A stretch of 64,000 bases of DNA from positions 1,863,470 through 1,927,469 of the forward strand of contig NZ_AP018290.1 in NCBI RefSeq assembly GCF_002368415.1, written 5' to 3'. A program made the position numbers and the translations under genes. Origin of the DNA: Calothrix sp. NIES-4105 (GTDB lineage: Bacteria > Cyanobacteriota > Cyanobacteriia > Cyanobacteriales > Nostocaceae). The notes below the pieces were generated by a model. The model ran no database searches and was not told where the DNA came from. It saw only the letters and a list, made by a program, of their open reading frames with translations. Below, one piece after another: positions 33,862 through 42,734 of this stretch. The stretch's first letter is position 1. Every line of letters begins with the position of its first letter.

Positions 33862-34368
33862 TTGATTTTATTAAAATTGGATTATAATCAACTGGAATAT
33901 GACAATGAGAATCAGAAATTGGGGAGTAGTAAAGAGAATCTTGTGAACAATTTTCTGTTCCCTACTTTCTATTCCCTGTTTCAAAATTAACTTTATACAT
34001 GTCGTATTTAGACCACCGACATTTGTTAAGTAAGATAATTTATCTTTGTATTATACAAAAACATTTTAAAAAACAAGCAGTTTTCTTCGTACAATTTTCA
34101 CAATTCAGTATTCACATTTTTCAAATTAATTTGTATCTATTTCGACAGTTTTGTTGTAATCTTACAGTTGATTACTATGCTAATAAAGCAATATATTATT
34201 TTCTGTTTTTTTGTTTTATAACCGCAATGTTTTGATTAAGAAAATATAAATTTTACAAGGTGATCCCCCTAACCCTAGGGTGTTGATTATGTTATAATTT
34301 AGACATAAATCGCTCATCACAGTACTGTGTTTTGTCGTAAAGCTCAAAACCCTGGTTATACAACCCTT
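33862..34368. other. Intergenic region with no supported gene
   Basis: About 500 bases, very AT-rich. A 78-codon frame at 33999-34235 is rich in Phe and Tyr and looks like chance. From 34292 to about 34385 a second frame could extend the E1-like gene on the minus strand (see findings). Confidence 0.45.
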
Positions 34369-35007
34369 TTACGCTGGCGCCGTTGTTGGCATTGCGACAT
34401 CTGGAATGTTGCGTTTTAAACCCTGACATGAGTAGCGCTGGTTACGTCGTTCCCACATTTGGTTAGAAATGCTGCACTCGTAACAAGCTGCTTCTGTATT
34501 GGGGTCAAAGAAACTTACTTCCCCTTCAGCTACACCAATACCTCCATTTATCCAAGGAATCCCCGCGCGATAAGCTAGTTGATTGATGCAATAGCGAGCA
34601 TTGACGCTATCGAGACAACCAATAATTACATCATGCGCGCGGACATCTCCGATACCCAAACCAAACTCTAAATCACTGTGGATAGCTTGAATTTGTATTT
34701 CTGGGTTAATTTCTAACACCCGCTGACGAGCAACCTCTACTTTTGGCAAACCAATATCAGACTCGCGAAACAAAACAGAGCGCGTGAGGTTAGTAACTGA
34801 AACCGTATCAAAATCAATTACGGTAATGTTACCAACACCTAACAAAGCTAGATTCTTTAATACTTCATTGCCTAAAGCACCTGCTCCAGCAACTAATACT
34901 TTTGAACCTTTGAGTGTGTTTTGCTCCCACCAGTCAATTAGATGATGCCTATCGTAGCGGCTCTCTTGAACTTCTGTTATTACAAAAGAGTCCATGCTTT
35001 TATCCAA
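34369..35007 (-). CDS. E1-like (ThiF/MoeB/HesA) adenylyltransferase, C-terminally truncated
   Basis: The 212-residue protein has the nucleotide-binding 'KVLVAGAGALGNEVLKNL' (about residues 36-53), the 'VIDFDTVSVTNLTRSVLF' acidic/arginine motif that contacts ATP, 'DVIIGCLDSVNARYCINQ' and a first zinc pair 'CYEC'. Complete members continue past 'PTTA' with 'SV...QVQEALK' and a second C-x2-C; here the frame stops at 'MPTTAPA'. The protein therefore lacks the dimerisation and second zinc part and may be non-functional. E1-like enzymes activate the C-terminus of ubiquitin-like or sulfur-carrier proteins with ATP. No such carrier, E2 or JAB protease is next to it. It is divergent from two Fic genes. 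Confidence 0.78.
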   Translation of the reverse strand: MDKSMDSFVITEVQESRYDRHHLIDWWEQNTLKGSKVLVAGAGALGNEVLKNLALLGVGNITVIDFDTVSVTNLTRSVLFRESDIGLPKVEVARQRVLEINPEIQIQAIHSDLEFGLGIGDVRAHDVIIGCLDSVNARYCINQLAYRAGIPWINGGIGVAEGEVSFFDPNTEAACYECSISNQMWERRNQRYSCQGLKRNIPDVAMPTTAPA

Positions 35008-35229
35008 AGACTTCTATTTATAAGGTTCCCAAGCAAAGATTAAAAAATAACAATAAATACACTTAAATTTTAGAAAAGTTTAAGATAAGATAGCAGCATC
35101 ATTTCAGTAAAGATACGCAATATATATTAGATTTTAGATACAATTTAAGTTTCCTTAAACACCAGAAGTTCATCCTAACTAATAACCCGGTAAGATTATT
35201 TAATGTGGTTTTGAGGGGATTAAGCTAAA

Positions 35230-36084
35230 ATGTCTTCATATTCATGGCAACCCATTGAAGACCTAGAGGAAAACTGGGCTGATTTACGGTATCAGCAACT
35301 AGAGGTACTGATTAATGCTTGGAAACAGCGAGTACAGCAGCTTCAAGGCTCAAGTGTGTTAAAAAGTTTTAAGGATAACCTTAGACGAGAATGGTTATCT
35401 AAAGTTGATATGCTCGAATACCTCTATTCTACAGACAGAGGTACAACTCAAACAATTCTTGAACAAAGTATTGAGCTAAGTATTACAACCGCAATGGCGC
35501 CAGCAAAATTAGCAGAAATAAGCGTTCCTGAATATATTCGGGTATTATTTAGTTTTGTAACACAACAAAGGAATCTTTCAGTTTTTTATATTAAAGAACT
35601 ACATCAAGTTTTAACAAGGAACCAACCAACTACACAAGCACAAGATTCATTTGGAAATTTACTTCAAATACCTTTAGTACATGGACAATGGAAATCACGG
35701 TCAAATAATCCTAGGCGCCCAGATGGCACAATACACGAATATTGTCCTCCTGAACAAGTTGCATCAGAAATGGAGAATTTGGTTGAAATGCACAATCGGC
35801 ACCAGAAAATGGGTGTGTCTACAGAAATAGAAGCTGCTTGGCTACATCACCGTTTCACGCAAATTCACCCATTTCAAGATGGTAATGGGCGAGTGGCTCG
35901 TACTCTAGCATCATTAATATTTATACGCCGAGGTTTATTTCCTGTGGTTATTACACAAAACGACCGTCAAGAGTATATCCTAGCTTCAGAGGCAGCTGAT
36001 ACAGGAGATTTGAGGCACCTAATAAACCTGTTCTCACGTTTACAAGAGAAAATATTGATTAAAGGACTAGGATTACCCACGTAA
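35230..36084 (+). CDS. Fic family protein (first of a tandem pair)
   Basis: The 284-residue protein has an N-terminal helical part and a Fic domain with the catalytic loop HPFQDGNGRVAR (about residues 213-224), including the essential His and the GNGR phosphate-binding turn. 'LPxxHxxW'-like 'LVHGQWKSRSNN' and 'EYCPPEQVASEMENLV' are the usual substrate flap and partner. In class II Fic proteins an (S/T)xxxE(G/N) helix inhibits the active site; the corresponding segment reads 'VDMLEY' (59-64), so two of the three anchor residues are changed and inhibition may be lost. Fic proteins transfer AMP or related groups to protein side chains. The gene is followed after 24 bases by the second Fic gene. 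Confidence 0.88.
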   Translation: MSSYSWQPIEDLEENWADLRYQQLEVLINAWKQRVQQLQGSSVLKSFKDNLRREWLSKVDMLEYLYSTDRGTTQTILEQSIELSITTAMAPAKLAEISVPEYIRVLFSFVTQQRNLSVFYIKELHQVLTRNQPTTQAQDSFGNLLQIPLVHGQWKSRSNNPRRPDGTIHEYCPPEQVASEMENLVEMHNRHQKMGVSTEIEAAWLHHRFTQIHPFQDGNGRVARTLASLIFIRRGLFPVVITQNDRQEYILASEAADTGDLRHLINLFSRLQEKILIKGLGLPT

Positions 36085-36108
36085 ATCATTATCAAAAGCG
36101 AGGGAAAT

Positions 36109-37581
36109 ATGGTACAAGTTACTTATGTTTGGAAGCCGATTGAGGATTTACCAGAAAATTGGACTGAATTAGCTTCTCGTGAGTTAGAAAGTCTGGCTGA
36201 AATTTGGAAGGCTCAGGCTAGTAAGCTTCAAAAATCTAATGCGTTAAATATTTTTAATGAAAAGCTGCATCGAGAGTGGGCAATTGAAACTGGTATAATT
36301 GAAAATATTTATTATATTGATGAAGCAACAACGCAGCTTTTGATTGAAAAAGGAATTAATACTGCTTTGATTCCTTTTGGTGCAACGGATAAACCAGCAG
36401 TTGAAATTATTCCAGTTATCAATGCTCATCAAGAAGCTTTAGAAGCGTTGTTTGATTTAGTTAAGGAAAAGCGGTCACTTTCGCTTTTTTATGTTAGAGA
36501 GTTACACCAAATTATTACACAACATCAAGAAATGGTTGATTCTGTGGATGCTTTTGGGCGTAAAATACAGGTTGCTTTATTACAAGGACAATGGAAGAAA
36601 AATCCTAATAATCCAACACGAAAGGACGGAACATATCATGAGTATTGTCCTCCTTTACAAGTTCAAACTGAAATGGAACGTTTAATTAATATGCATTTAG
36701 AGCATGTTAAACAACAAGTTCCACCAGAAGTTGAAGCTGCTTGGTTACATCACCGCTTCTCGCAAATTCACCCTTTTCAAGATGGTAATGGAAGGGTCGC
36801 GCGCGCGTTAGCATCTCTAGTTTTTATTCAAGCGGGTTGGTTCCCTTTAGTTATTACTCGCAATGTTAGAGATGAATATATTGATGCTTTGGAAGCAGCA
36901 GACAATGGGAATTTATCTAATTTAATTAACTTTTTTGTAAGAAGACAAAAGAAGTTATTTATGAAGGGTTTAAGTATTCCAGAAAATAATATTAATGACA
37001 ATGAAGTACTTAAACAAGCTATTGCAACGGGAATCACACGTCTTAAAGCTAGAAAAGAAGCAACTATTACGCTAGCACAAAGTAAATTATTTAACTTGTC
37101 CAAAGAGTTAGAAGCTATTGCAATACAAAAGTTTAGAATAACCGGATTAGAATTAGATAGCAAATTAAAAGATTTAGATGAAAATTATTTTGCAGATGCG
37201 GAACGAAGTAATAGAAGTAATAATTACTGGTTTCGGCAACAAATTATTCAAACTGCCTTTTGTTTGGAATATTATGCAGATACTAGAACTTATTGCTCTT
37301 GGATAAGATTAAAAATTCAGGAGTCAAGGCAAGCTGAGATTATTATTTCTTTTCATGCTCTAGGTTTTGAGTTTTTTGGTATATTGGCAGCATCTGCTTT
37401 TATTCAGTATGGGGATATAACTGGGGAAAAAAATATGACGTTATCTATCCCGCGCGCTTTATGTAGCGAAGTTTTTCAATTTTCGTATGTTGAGCAAGAA
37501 GATTCTGTTATTCAAAGGTTTTATGTTTGGTTGAAGGATGCTCTTTTAGTTGGAATAGACGAATGGAGAAAACAACTTTGA
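36109..37581 (+). CDS. Fic family protein with long C-terminal extension
   Basis: The 490-residue protein shares its first 290 residues with the preceding gene, including the Fic loop HPFQDGNGRVAR (about 221-232). Its inhibitory segment reads 'TGIIEN' (61-66), a full match to the class II motif. A C-terminal part of about 200 residues (from 'ENNINDNEVLKQAIATGI') has no counterpart in the first protein; it contains a helical stretch and a beta-rich end, and might be the target-recognition or self-control part. Spacing of 24 bases suggests an operon. Proteins of this kind may AMPylate a conserved target and could act as toxins or in signalling. Confidence 0.86.
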   Translation: MVQVTYVWKPIEDLPENWTELASRELESLAEIWKAQASKLQKSNALNIFNEKLHREWAIETGIIENIYYIDEATTQLLIEKGINTALIPFGATDKPAVEIIPVINAHQEALEALFDLVKEKRSLSLFYVRELHQIITQHQEMVDSVDAFGRKIQVALLQGQWKKNPNNPTRKDGTYHEYCPPLQVQTEMERLINMHLEHVKQQVPPEVEAAWLHHRFSQIHPFQDGNGRVARALASLVFIQAGWFPLVITRNVRDEYIDALEAADNGNLSNLINFFVRRQKKLFMKGLSIPENNINDNEVLKQAIATGITRLKARKEATITLAQSKLFNLSKELEAIAIQKFRITGLELDSKLKDLDENYFADAERSNRSNNYWFRQQIIQTAFCLEYYADTRTYCSWIRLKIQESRQAEIIISFHALGFEFFGILAASAFIQYGDITGEKNMTLSIPRALCSEVFQFSYVEQEDSVIQRFYVWLKDALLVGIDEWRKQL

Positions 37582-37699
37582 TTGGTGACTTTATATGCTG
37601 TTGTGATTATAAGTGGTTAATAACTCTTCCCTTTATGTATTAAAATATAAGAGCGATGAATGTGTCAGATACACCCCTCATGCGTACTAATTCAACTGT

Positions 37700-38335
37700 T
37701 TACCCTTGAATGTAGTTAGCTACCCATTCACGGAAAGCCTTTTTAGCCATTAATTGCCCAATAGTCTTACTTTCAGTGACAAAGCGAGGAATTTCTTTTA
37801 CTGGCACAGGCTCAAACGTTGGGCTAATTTGGACTTCCTCGTAATGAAGACCTTTAAGAACATAAACCCGTAGTGTAGTGCCGTTGAATCGCCAAAATTC
37901 AGGGATTCTCATCTTCGCGTACAAAGACAACTTATCTACCCTTGACCTTGAATACTCGATTTCAAGAACTAAATCTGGTGGTGGGTCTTCATCTAAATTT
38001 ATATTTTCCCTACCTCTAACCATTTGTTCGTTTTGAATATAGTAGCTGCTATCTGGTTCACCTCCTTTTTCCAGGTCATCGCGCGTTAATGTGGTTGAAC
38101 CAGTGCTTTTGACCTCAAATCCAAACTCTTCGCATAGCACTAGTACAAACCCTTCAATTATGCGGTTTGAGCTTTCATGAGGCATTAGTGGTGTCATGAT
38201 TTCCAGCAACCCATCAGAATAAGCAATTCGATTAACGCGCGACTGCCCCATTTCTGCTAGCACAGCCTTGAATGTTTGCCAGCTAATGTTTTCTAGTACA
38301 GTTCTAGTTTCCGCGCTCTCTGTTGTTGAAACCAT
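37700..38335 (-). CDS. Uma2 family (DUF820) PD-(D/E)XK-like protein
   Basis: The 211-residue protein has the Uma2 pattern: 'RIAYSDGLLEIMTPLMPHESSNRIIEGFV', a central 'GGEPDSSYYI' and 'PPDLVLEIEYSRSRVDKLSLYAKMRIPEFW'. The aspartate and 'EIE.S' with the lysine of 'DKL..YA' form the nuclease-fold active site. Dozens of copies occur in many cyanobacterial genomes; their biological role is not settled, and a DNA-linked role is inferred. It lies between the second Fic gene and a tiny frame upstream. Confidence 0.88.
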   Translation of the reverse strand: MVSTTESAETRTVLENISWQTFKAVLAEMGQSRVNRIAYSDGLLEIMTPLMPHESSNRIIEGFVLVLCEEFGFEVKSTGSTTLTRDDLEKGGEPDSSYYIQNEQMVRGRENINLDEDPPPDLVLEIEYSRSRVDKLSLYAKMRIPEFWRFNGTTLRVYVLKGLHYEEVQISPTFEPVPVKEIPRFVTESKTIGQLMAKKAFREWVANYIQG

Positions 38336-38352
38336 CGTTTTTATGAACTCGC

Positions 38353-38448
38353 CTAGCTATAACTTAACCCAAATTCGAGGACATCTAATTGTAGCTTCTG
38401 AAACAACATTAACCGCACCTCTGGGTCTAACTCTTCTAGTTCGTCCAT
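38353..38448 (-). CDS. Possible 31-residue leader-like small ORF
   Basis: The frame 'MDELEELDPEVRLMLFQKLQ...' ends 18 bases before the Uma2 start and reads as an acidic amphipathic helix. The same frame is open 15 codons further upstream. It may be a remnant of a longer gene or a small partner of Uma2. Without conservation data this is weak. Confidence 0.3.
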   Translation of the reverse strand: MDELEELDPEVRLMLFQKLQLDVLEFGLSYS

Positions 38449-38543
38449 GCCTATCCTTATCTCGTCATCATTTTCAGGGTATGGGGGTAGTCAAATTCAA
38501 CCGCTAATTTTTCACGAGTTTCAGAGTGATAAAACTATCTACC

Positions 38544-38648
38544 GTTAATGCTTTGGAATTGGCTGATAAGAGAATTTTCTCTAATTTAGTTAGTTTATTT
38601 GCTAAGTTTCAAAAGAAGGTTTTTATTAGGGCTTTAAGTCTGTTTTGA
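38544..38648 (+). pseudogene. C-terminal Fic remnant
   Basis: The codons give 'VNALELADKRIFSNLVSLFAK' then 'FQKKVFIRALSLF' and a stop. These line up with the end of the Fic domain in the two genes upstream ('ALEAADNGNLSNLINFF...RQKKLFMKGLSIP'). No start or catalytic loop is left. It is therefore the tail of a third Fic gene, most of which has been lost. Confidence 0.65.
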
Positions 38649-38673
38649 AGTGTTTATATGTATTTTGGGTGAT

Positions 38674-38700
38674 GTTGGGTTACGCTGCGCTACACCCAAC
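38674..38700. repeat. GTTGGGT...ACCCAAC hairpin repeat
   Basis: The 7-bp arms enclose TACGCTGCGCTAC-like sequence. It lies 28 bases beyond the kinase stop and may terminate that gene. Related sequence is seen near 28846 and 52330. Confidence 0.5.
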
Positions 38701-38728
38701 CTACTTTTGCTTCTCACAATGTGTGGTG

Positions 38729-39805
38729 TTATGGTAATGGGTTGCGCTTTCGCATGGCTTGTTTTTGTTTGAGTTTTTCTCGCCATTCGCGGATTGCTAT
38801 TGCTGTTCTGGTAATGTGTGTTTTGTATCCTTGGGGTATTTCTACGCTGTTACTGCTACTACTGGCGCCAAGACGTTGGGTGGTCATACAGTTGTTTAGG
38901 GTTGGTAGGTATGATTCCATTCCTAAGTCCCACATTACTTCTTCGGCATTTTTATAACGTTCTTCTAGGGGAATTTTTACCATTTTAGATAATATTTTGC
39001 CGAAGTGGTCGCTTATTTGCACTTCTTTTTGCCATGCTATTTCTCCGTTGTGCGCGTCGTAATCAAATTCTAATGGCGCCTTGCCTGTTAACATGAATAA
39101 ACATGTTACTCCTACTGCGTAAACGTCGCTTGCGTAAACTGGACGCAATGAAAATTGCTCAGGTGGTGCAAAACCCATTGTGCCAACAAAGTTTGTGGTC
39201 GCGCTTTTTGAGTTGCCGTCGCTGCTTTTTACTAGTTCTTCTTTGACGGCGCCAAAGTCTATTAGTACTAATCTACCATCATCTTCGCAGCGCAATAAGT
39301 TGTGCGGTTTAATATCACGATGAATTACTTGATGTTTGTGGATATATTGCAATACTGGCAAGAGTTCGCGCAAGAATTGTTTTACTACTCCTTCACTTTT
39401 TGGGCCTGTTCTGCGAATTTCACGCGCGAGTGTTGAGCCGCGTATATATTCTTGCACTAGGAAAAACTCACCATTCATGTCAAAGTAATCTAATAACATT
39501 GGTATTTGAGAATGATTACCAAGTTTTCCAAGTGCTTTGGCTTCTTTCTCAAACCGAACACAAGCGCGCTGCCAGCTTTTTGGTCTTGTTACTTTCGGGC
39601 AAAGTTGTTTAATTACACATAGTGGGTTTCCGGGTAGAGTCATATTCTTTGCTAAGAATGTGACTCCAAAACCACCTCTACCTAGAACTCGTTGAATTTC
39701 GTAGCGGTCGCGAAACAGTTGCTTGGTACCGCATAATTGTCCAAGCTGGGTTTCGTGCAAAATATCATCGTGAAAATCAGACACTTTGTAAGATAAACGA
39801 TTCAT
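38729..39805 (-). CDS. Serine/threonine kinase without WD40 or membrane anchor
   Basis: The 358-residue protein has an N-terminal part of about 33 residues, a complete Hanks-type kinase ('LGRGGFGVTFLAKN', 'LCVIKQLCP', 'IHRDIKPHNLL', 'LIDFGAVKEE', 'APPEQFS'), and a basic tail ('REWREKLKQKQAMRKRNP'). No propeller, zinc ribbon or membrane helix is present, so it is probably soluble. All catalytic residues appear intact. The family (SpkB-like and related cyanobacterial kinases) acts in stress and motility signalling in some strains; the target here is unknown. Confidence 0.9.
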   Translation of the reverse strand: MNRLSYKVSDFHDDILHETQLGQLCGTKQLFRDRYEIQRVLGRGGFGVTFLAKNMTLPGNPLCVIKQLCPKVTRPKSWQRACVRFEKEAKALGKLGNHSQIPMLLDYFDMNGEFFLVQEYIRGSTLAREIRRTGPKSEGVVKQFLRELLPVLQYIHKHQVIHRDIKPHNLLRCEDDGRLVLIDFGAVKEELVKSSDGNSKSATTNFVGTMGFAPPEQFSLRPVYASDVYAVGVTCLFMLTGKAPLEFDYDAHNGEIAWQKEVQISDHFGKILSKMVKIPLEERYKNAEEVMWDLGMESYLPTLNNCMTTQRLGASSSSNSVEIPQGYKTHITRTAIAIREWREKLKQKQAMRKRNPLP

Positions 39806-39982
39806 GATTGAACTGCTGATACTAAGTTAACAGCTACTTCGCAATGTCTTTAATTTATCCGCGATTAGAGTCAGGCGCCAGTAGCATTACCGTATCTTTG
39901 CAAAAACCTAATGTTTCTCCGAAGTATCCGGAGTTGAGTAATGATTAAATGTAAACTATATAACAAATAATAGTACTGAGTT

Positions 39983-40045
39983 ATGAGTGCTGAGTGCTGA
40001 GTAGGGTTAGAAATCATTACTCAGCACTCAGCACTCAGCACTTTG
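39983..40045. repeat. STRR heptamer hairpin
   Basis: GAGTGCTGAGTGCTGAGT and the opposite CTCAGCACTCAGCACTCAGC are inverted heptamer arrays, just after the GH57 stop. It could form a terminator-like stem. Confidence 0.75.
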
Positions 40046-40051
40046 CACTCT

Positions 40052-42286
40052 TTAAGGTACTTCGATAGGAACTAGGGTGTTTTCTGGTAGGTAGCTGTGA
40101 AATTTTCCTTCTTCGCTAAGTATTAATACTAGGCGTAGGGGATAATCGGGAGGCATTTGTAAGTCGGCCCAAGGTACTGCTATTTCTAAGCAGTTCTCTA
40201 TTGCTACTTGCGCGCGGCTGGTGCGACTTTGCCATTGGAAGTTTTCGGAGGCTTTTTGGAATTGAATTGATTGTGTGATTAAGTTGACTTCTAAATGGTG
40301 GTGGTAGTGGTAGTTTAATGGCGCTGTGTTTGGTACGGATGTTAGAGGTATTGGGCTGTTGTGCATGGTGCGGTCTGGATAAAACCACAGTAAGTTTAAT
40401 TCGGCGGGTATGTCTTGTCCTGGCTGTATTCCTATTTTGAAGTCTAAGCGCAAGTAAAAGTTGAGGTGGTCTGCACCGTACCACAGTCTTTGTATCGCGC
40501 TGCTGTTATGCATTGTACCTCTGGCGCCGCCGATTTCGATGCGTCCGGCTTTGTCCCAGTCTTGTTCGTCTCCTTTTCCGTTTATTACTGGATGGATAAA
40601 ACTGGCTGGACGACAGTCTCCGCGCGCGGCATGACTTTCTAGAGGTTGGCGTAAGTAAGATGGTATGGGTTCGTTAAGTGCTTTGTATATGCCGTAGAGG
40701 TGTTCGCGAAATAGCTGGTCAAATATTGCGTCTTGGTTTGAGGAGTGTCCTTCACCAAACCACCAAAACCAGTCTGAACCTTCAGCTGCATATAGTGCTT
40801 CCCATGCTTCGGGGTTGTTTTCTTCGGTTGCTTCTGGATGACTTGCTAATACTGCACGCGCTTCTTTAAGATAATCCCATGCACGGTTTTTCACTGGGTC
40901 GCCTATCCAAGTTGTAAAACTACCGTCAACCCAGGAACCGCTATGAAGTTGCTCTCCTGGTATTGTGGCTGTTGCTGGAAATTGGTCTAAAAATTCGGCG
41001 ACGGTGACTAGTTTGATGTGTGGTTCGTTACTCAAGCTTCGATACAATGCTTCTAAGAAGGGTTTACCATCTTCTTGATAATATTCCCAACAATTTTCAC
41101 CGTCGAGGGCAATTGTTACTAACCAAGGTTGTTCAGATTGCCGTTCACGCTGCATTTTAGCGATGGCTTCGAGGTGTCCTATTAAGTCTGCTGCTGCTTT
41201 TTTAGGGGGCATTGAACCATAAGTAAAGCCGATTAAGTCTGATAACCGATGGTCGCGGAAGACTATTGCTAAATCTCCAGCTGGTGTTTGTAAGCGATAT
41301 GGTCGATATAGTAATTCTGGTTCTAGAACGTTTCCTGCTGCGTTACGGTTGAAAAATCGCTTTAATGTCCACCCTAATACTGCTTCATCTGAGCAAATCC
41401 ACTTAAAGCCTTGTTTGATAATATATGGTAATACTGCTGGACTTACTGATTGTTCTGATGGCCATAGTCCGCGCGGTTCTTGCCCAAATCTATCTATATA
41501 TAATTCCCAAGCTTTGCGTAAATGCCTTGGAATGTCTTCTGCCCACTGAAATCGAGATTGTGGGAGTGTCATATTTGGCACTGCTACACGCCCTGAATTT
41601 GTATCGGCTAGCAATGGCATTATTGGGTGCGTGTAGGGAGTGGTTGTAACTTCTAATTGTCCCGAAGATTGCATTTTACGATGCTGGGGAATAATTTCAG
41701 CTAATATCGCGCGCTGCTTTGAGTAAATGCGCTGACGGTCACTCAATGTAAACCCTCGACCTTGCTTTAACCAACCTGCTATTTCGGGGTCATCCCAAAA
41801 TAAAGGGTCTATCCATGCTAGGTTGTGCCAAGCTAGTAAATCACTGTATTCTGATTCTTGCCAATTTTCAAAACACCAATTTACACCGTTGTTGTTACGT
41901 TGCTCGTACAATTCGGAGTAACGCGGGTGAGGGTCAATTAATGTGTGGTGATTGGCATCGAAGAAATGTTCTATGATAAACGCGCGTTGTTCGCGACTTA
42001 GATTTTCTGTAGGTGTAAGAGTCGCTTCTAAATAAGGGTCAAACGCGGTTCCTGCTATGTAATCTTCGAGTTGCAAGATTAATGATGGTACTAAATTGAC
42101 TGTTTGGTGCAACTTTGGATACTTTTCTAATAGCAATATCAAGTCCAAATAGTCTTTTGTTCCGTGCAGTCGTACCCAAGGTAAACGGTATTGTTGACTA
42201 TTTGCGTTCGAGATGCCAATGGAGGGCGATTTGTATAGTGGCTGGTGTTGGTGCCAAATAAAAGCTACGTGGAGGGGATGAGACAT
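40052..42286 (-). CDS. Glycoside hydrolase family 57 protein
   Basis: The 744-residue protein shows the five GH57 motifs: 'HQHQP' (residues 12-16), 'GLWPSEQSVSP' (about 270), 'WICSDEAVLG' with the nucleophile glutamate (about 291), 'LDGENCWEYY' with the acid/base aspartate (about 402), and a later helical region. A beta-sandwich-like C-terminal part follows. GH57 enzymes are alpha-amylases, glucanotransferases or branching enzymes acting on alpha-1,4-glucans, so a role in glycogen metabolism is likely. It is not the typical branching-enzyme size and cannot be placed more finely. The Nfu gene lies 87 bases upstream on the same strand. Confidence 0.9.
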   Translation of the reverse strand: MSHPLHVAFIWHQHQPLYKSPSIGISNANSQQYRLPWVRLHGTKDYLDLILLLEKYPKLHQTVNLVPSLILQLEDYIAGTAFDPYLEATLTPTENLSREQRAFIIEHFFDANHHTLIDPHPRYSELYEQRNNNGVNWCFENWQESEYSDLLAWHNLAWIDPLFWDDPEIAGWLKQGRGFTLSDRQRIYSKQRAILAEIIPQHRKMQSSGQLEVTTTPYTHPIMPLLADTNSGRVAVPNMTLPQSRFQWAEDIPRHLRKAWELYIDRFGQEPRGLWPSEQSVSPAVLPYIIKQGFKWICSDEAVLGWTLKRFFNRNAAGNVLEPELLYRPYRLQTPAGDLAIVFRDHRLSDLIGFTYGSMPPKKAAADLIGHLEAIAKMQRERQSEQPWLVTIALDGENCWEYYQEDGKPFLEALYRSLSNEPHIKLVTVAEFLDQFPATATIPGEQLHSGSWVDGSFTTWIGDPVKNRAWDYLKEARAVLASHPEATEENNPEAWEALYAAEGSDWFWWFGEGHSSNQDAIFDQLFREHLYGIYKALNEPIPSYLRQPLESHAARGDCRPASFIHPVINGKGDEQDWDKAGRIEIGGARGTMHNSSAIQRLWYGADHLNFYLRLDFKIGIQPGQDIPAELNLLWFYPDRTMHNSPIPLTSVPNTAPLNYHYHHHLEVNLITQSIQFQKASENFQWQSRTSRAQVAIENCLEIAVPWADLQMPPDYPLRLVLILSEEGKFHSYLPENTLVPIEVP

Positions 42287-42302
42287 AAAAATAGTTATGA
42301 GT

Positions 42303-42369
42303 TATTAGTTATTAGTTAGGAGTTGAGAGTTATGAGTCCTAACTCCTAACTCCTAACTCCTAACTTCTA
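42303..42369. repeat. Heptamer repeat CCTAACT with inverted partner
   Basis: At least three tandem CCTAACT units (42338-42360) face an inverted GTTAGGAGTTGAGAG segment at about 42315, giving a stem between the Nfu and GH57 genes. A second heptamer class of STRR repeats. Confidence 0.7.
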
Positions 42370-42372
42370 ACT

Positions 42373-42603
42373 TTATATGACTTGTTCAACTTCGGCAATT
42401 TCGGGAATCATTTCTCGAAGACGACGCTCTAAACCCATACGCAGTGTCATTGTCGAACTGGGGCAACTACCGCAGGCGCCTTGTAACCGCAGTTTGACGA
42501 TGGGACCGTCGAGTTCTACAAGTTCCACATTACCACCGTCTGACATCAGGTAGGGACGCATTTCGTCTAGTACTGTTTCAACGTTTTCTACTGTAAGTTC
42601 CAT
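42373..42603 (-). CDS. nfu: NifU-like (Nfu) iron-sulfur scaffold
   Basis: The 76-residue protein consists of one NifU C-terminal domain with '[15 protein letters not shown]' and the cluster-binding 'GACGSCPSS', C-x2-C. In cyanobacteria the small Nfu protein assembles and transfers [4Fe-4S] clusters, including those of photosystem I. The length matches the cyanobacterial stand-alone form. It precedes the GH57 gene on the same strand, separated by a heptamer stem. The gene symbol is by family. Confidence 0.93.
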   Translation of the reverse strand: MELTVENVETVLDEMRPYLMSDGGNVELVELDGPIVKLRLQGACGSCPSSTMTLRMGLERRLREMIPEIAEVEQVI

Positions 42604-42734
42604 AGTTTTAAACCTGTTAGGTTAATTGTGGTGATTTTCTAAATTTATCTTTTCTGGAAGTGATGACAATGGGTTTTTCATGTTCCATCTTCTATTTTAG
42701 AGAAATCTTACTGATTCTTTAGTTTGGAAGGTTT

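Noticed and set aside
33999-34235. 78-residue frame rich in Phe, Tyr and Leu
   Set aside because: Typical of chance translation of AT-rich DNA. No ribosome site and no pattern.
34369-37581. Complete ubiquitin-like conjugation/defence operon
   Set aside because: Only a truncated E1-like gene is present; no E2, JAB protease or ubiquitin-like protein was found nearby.
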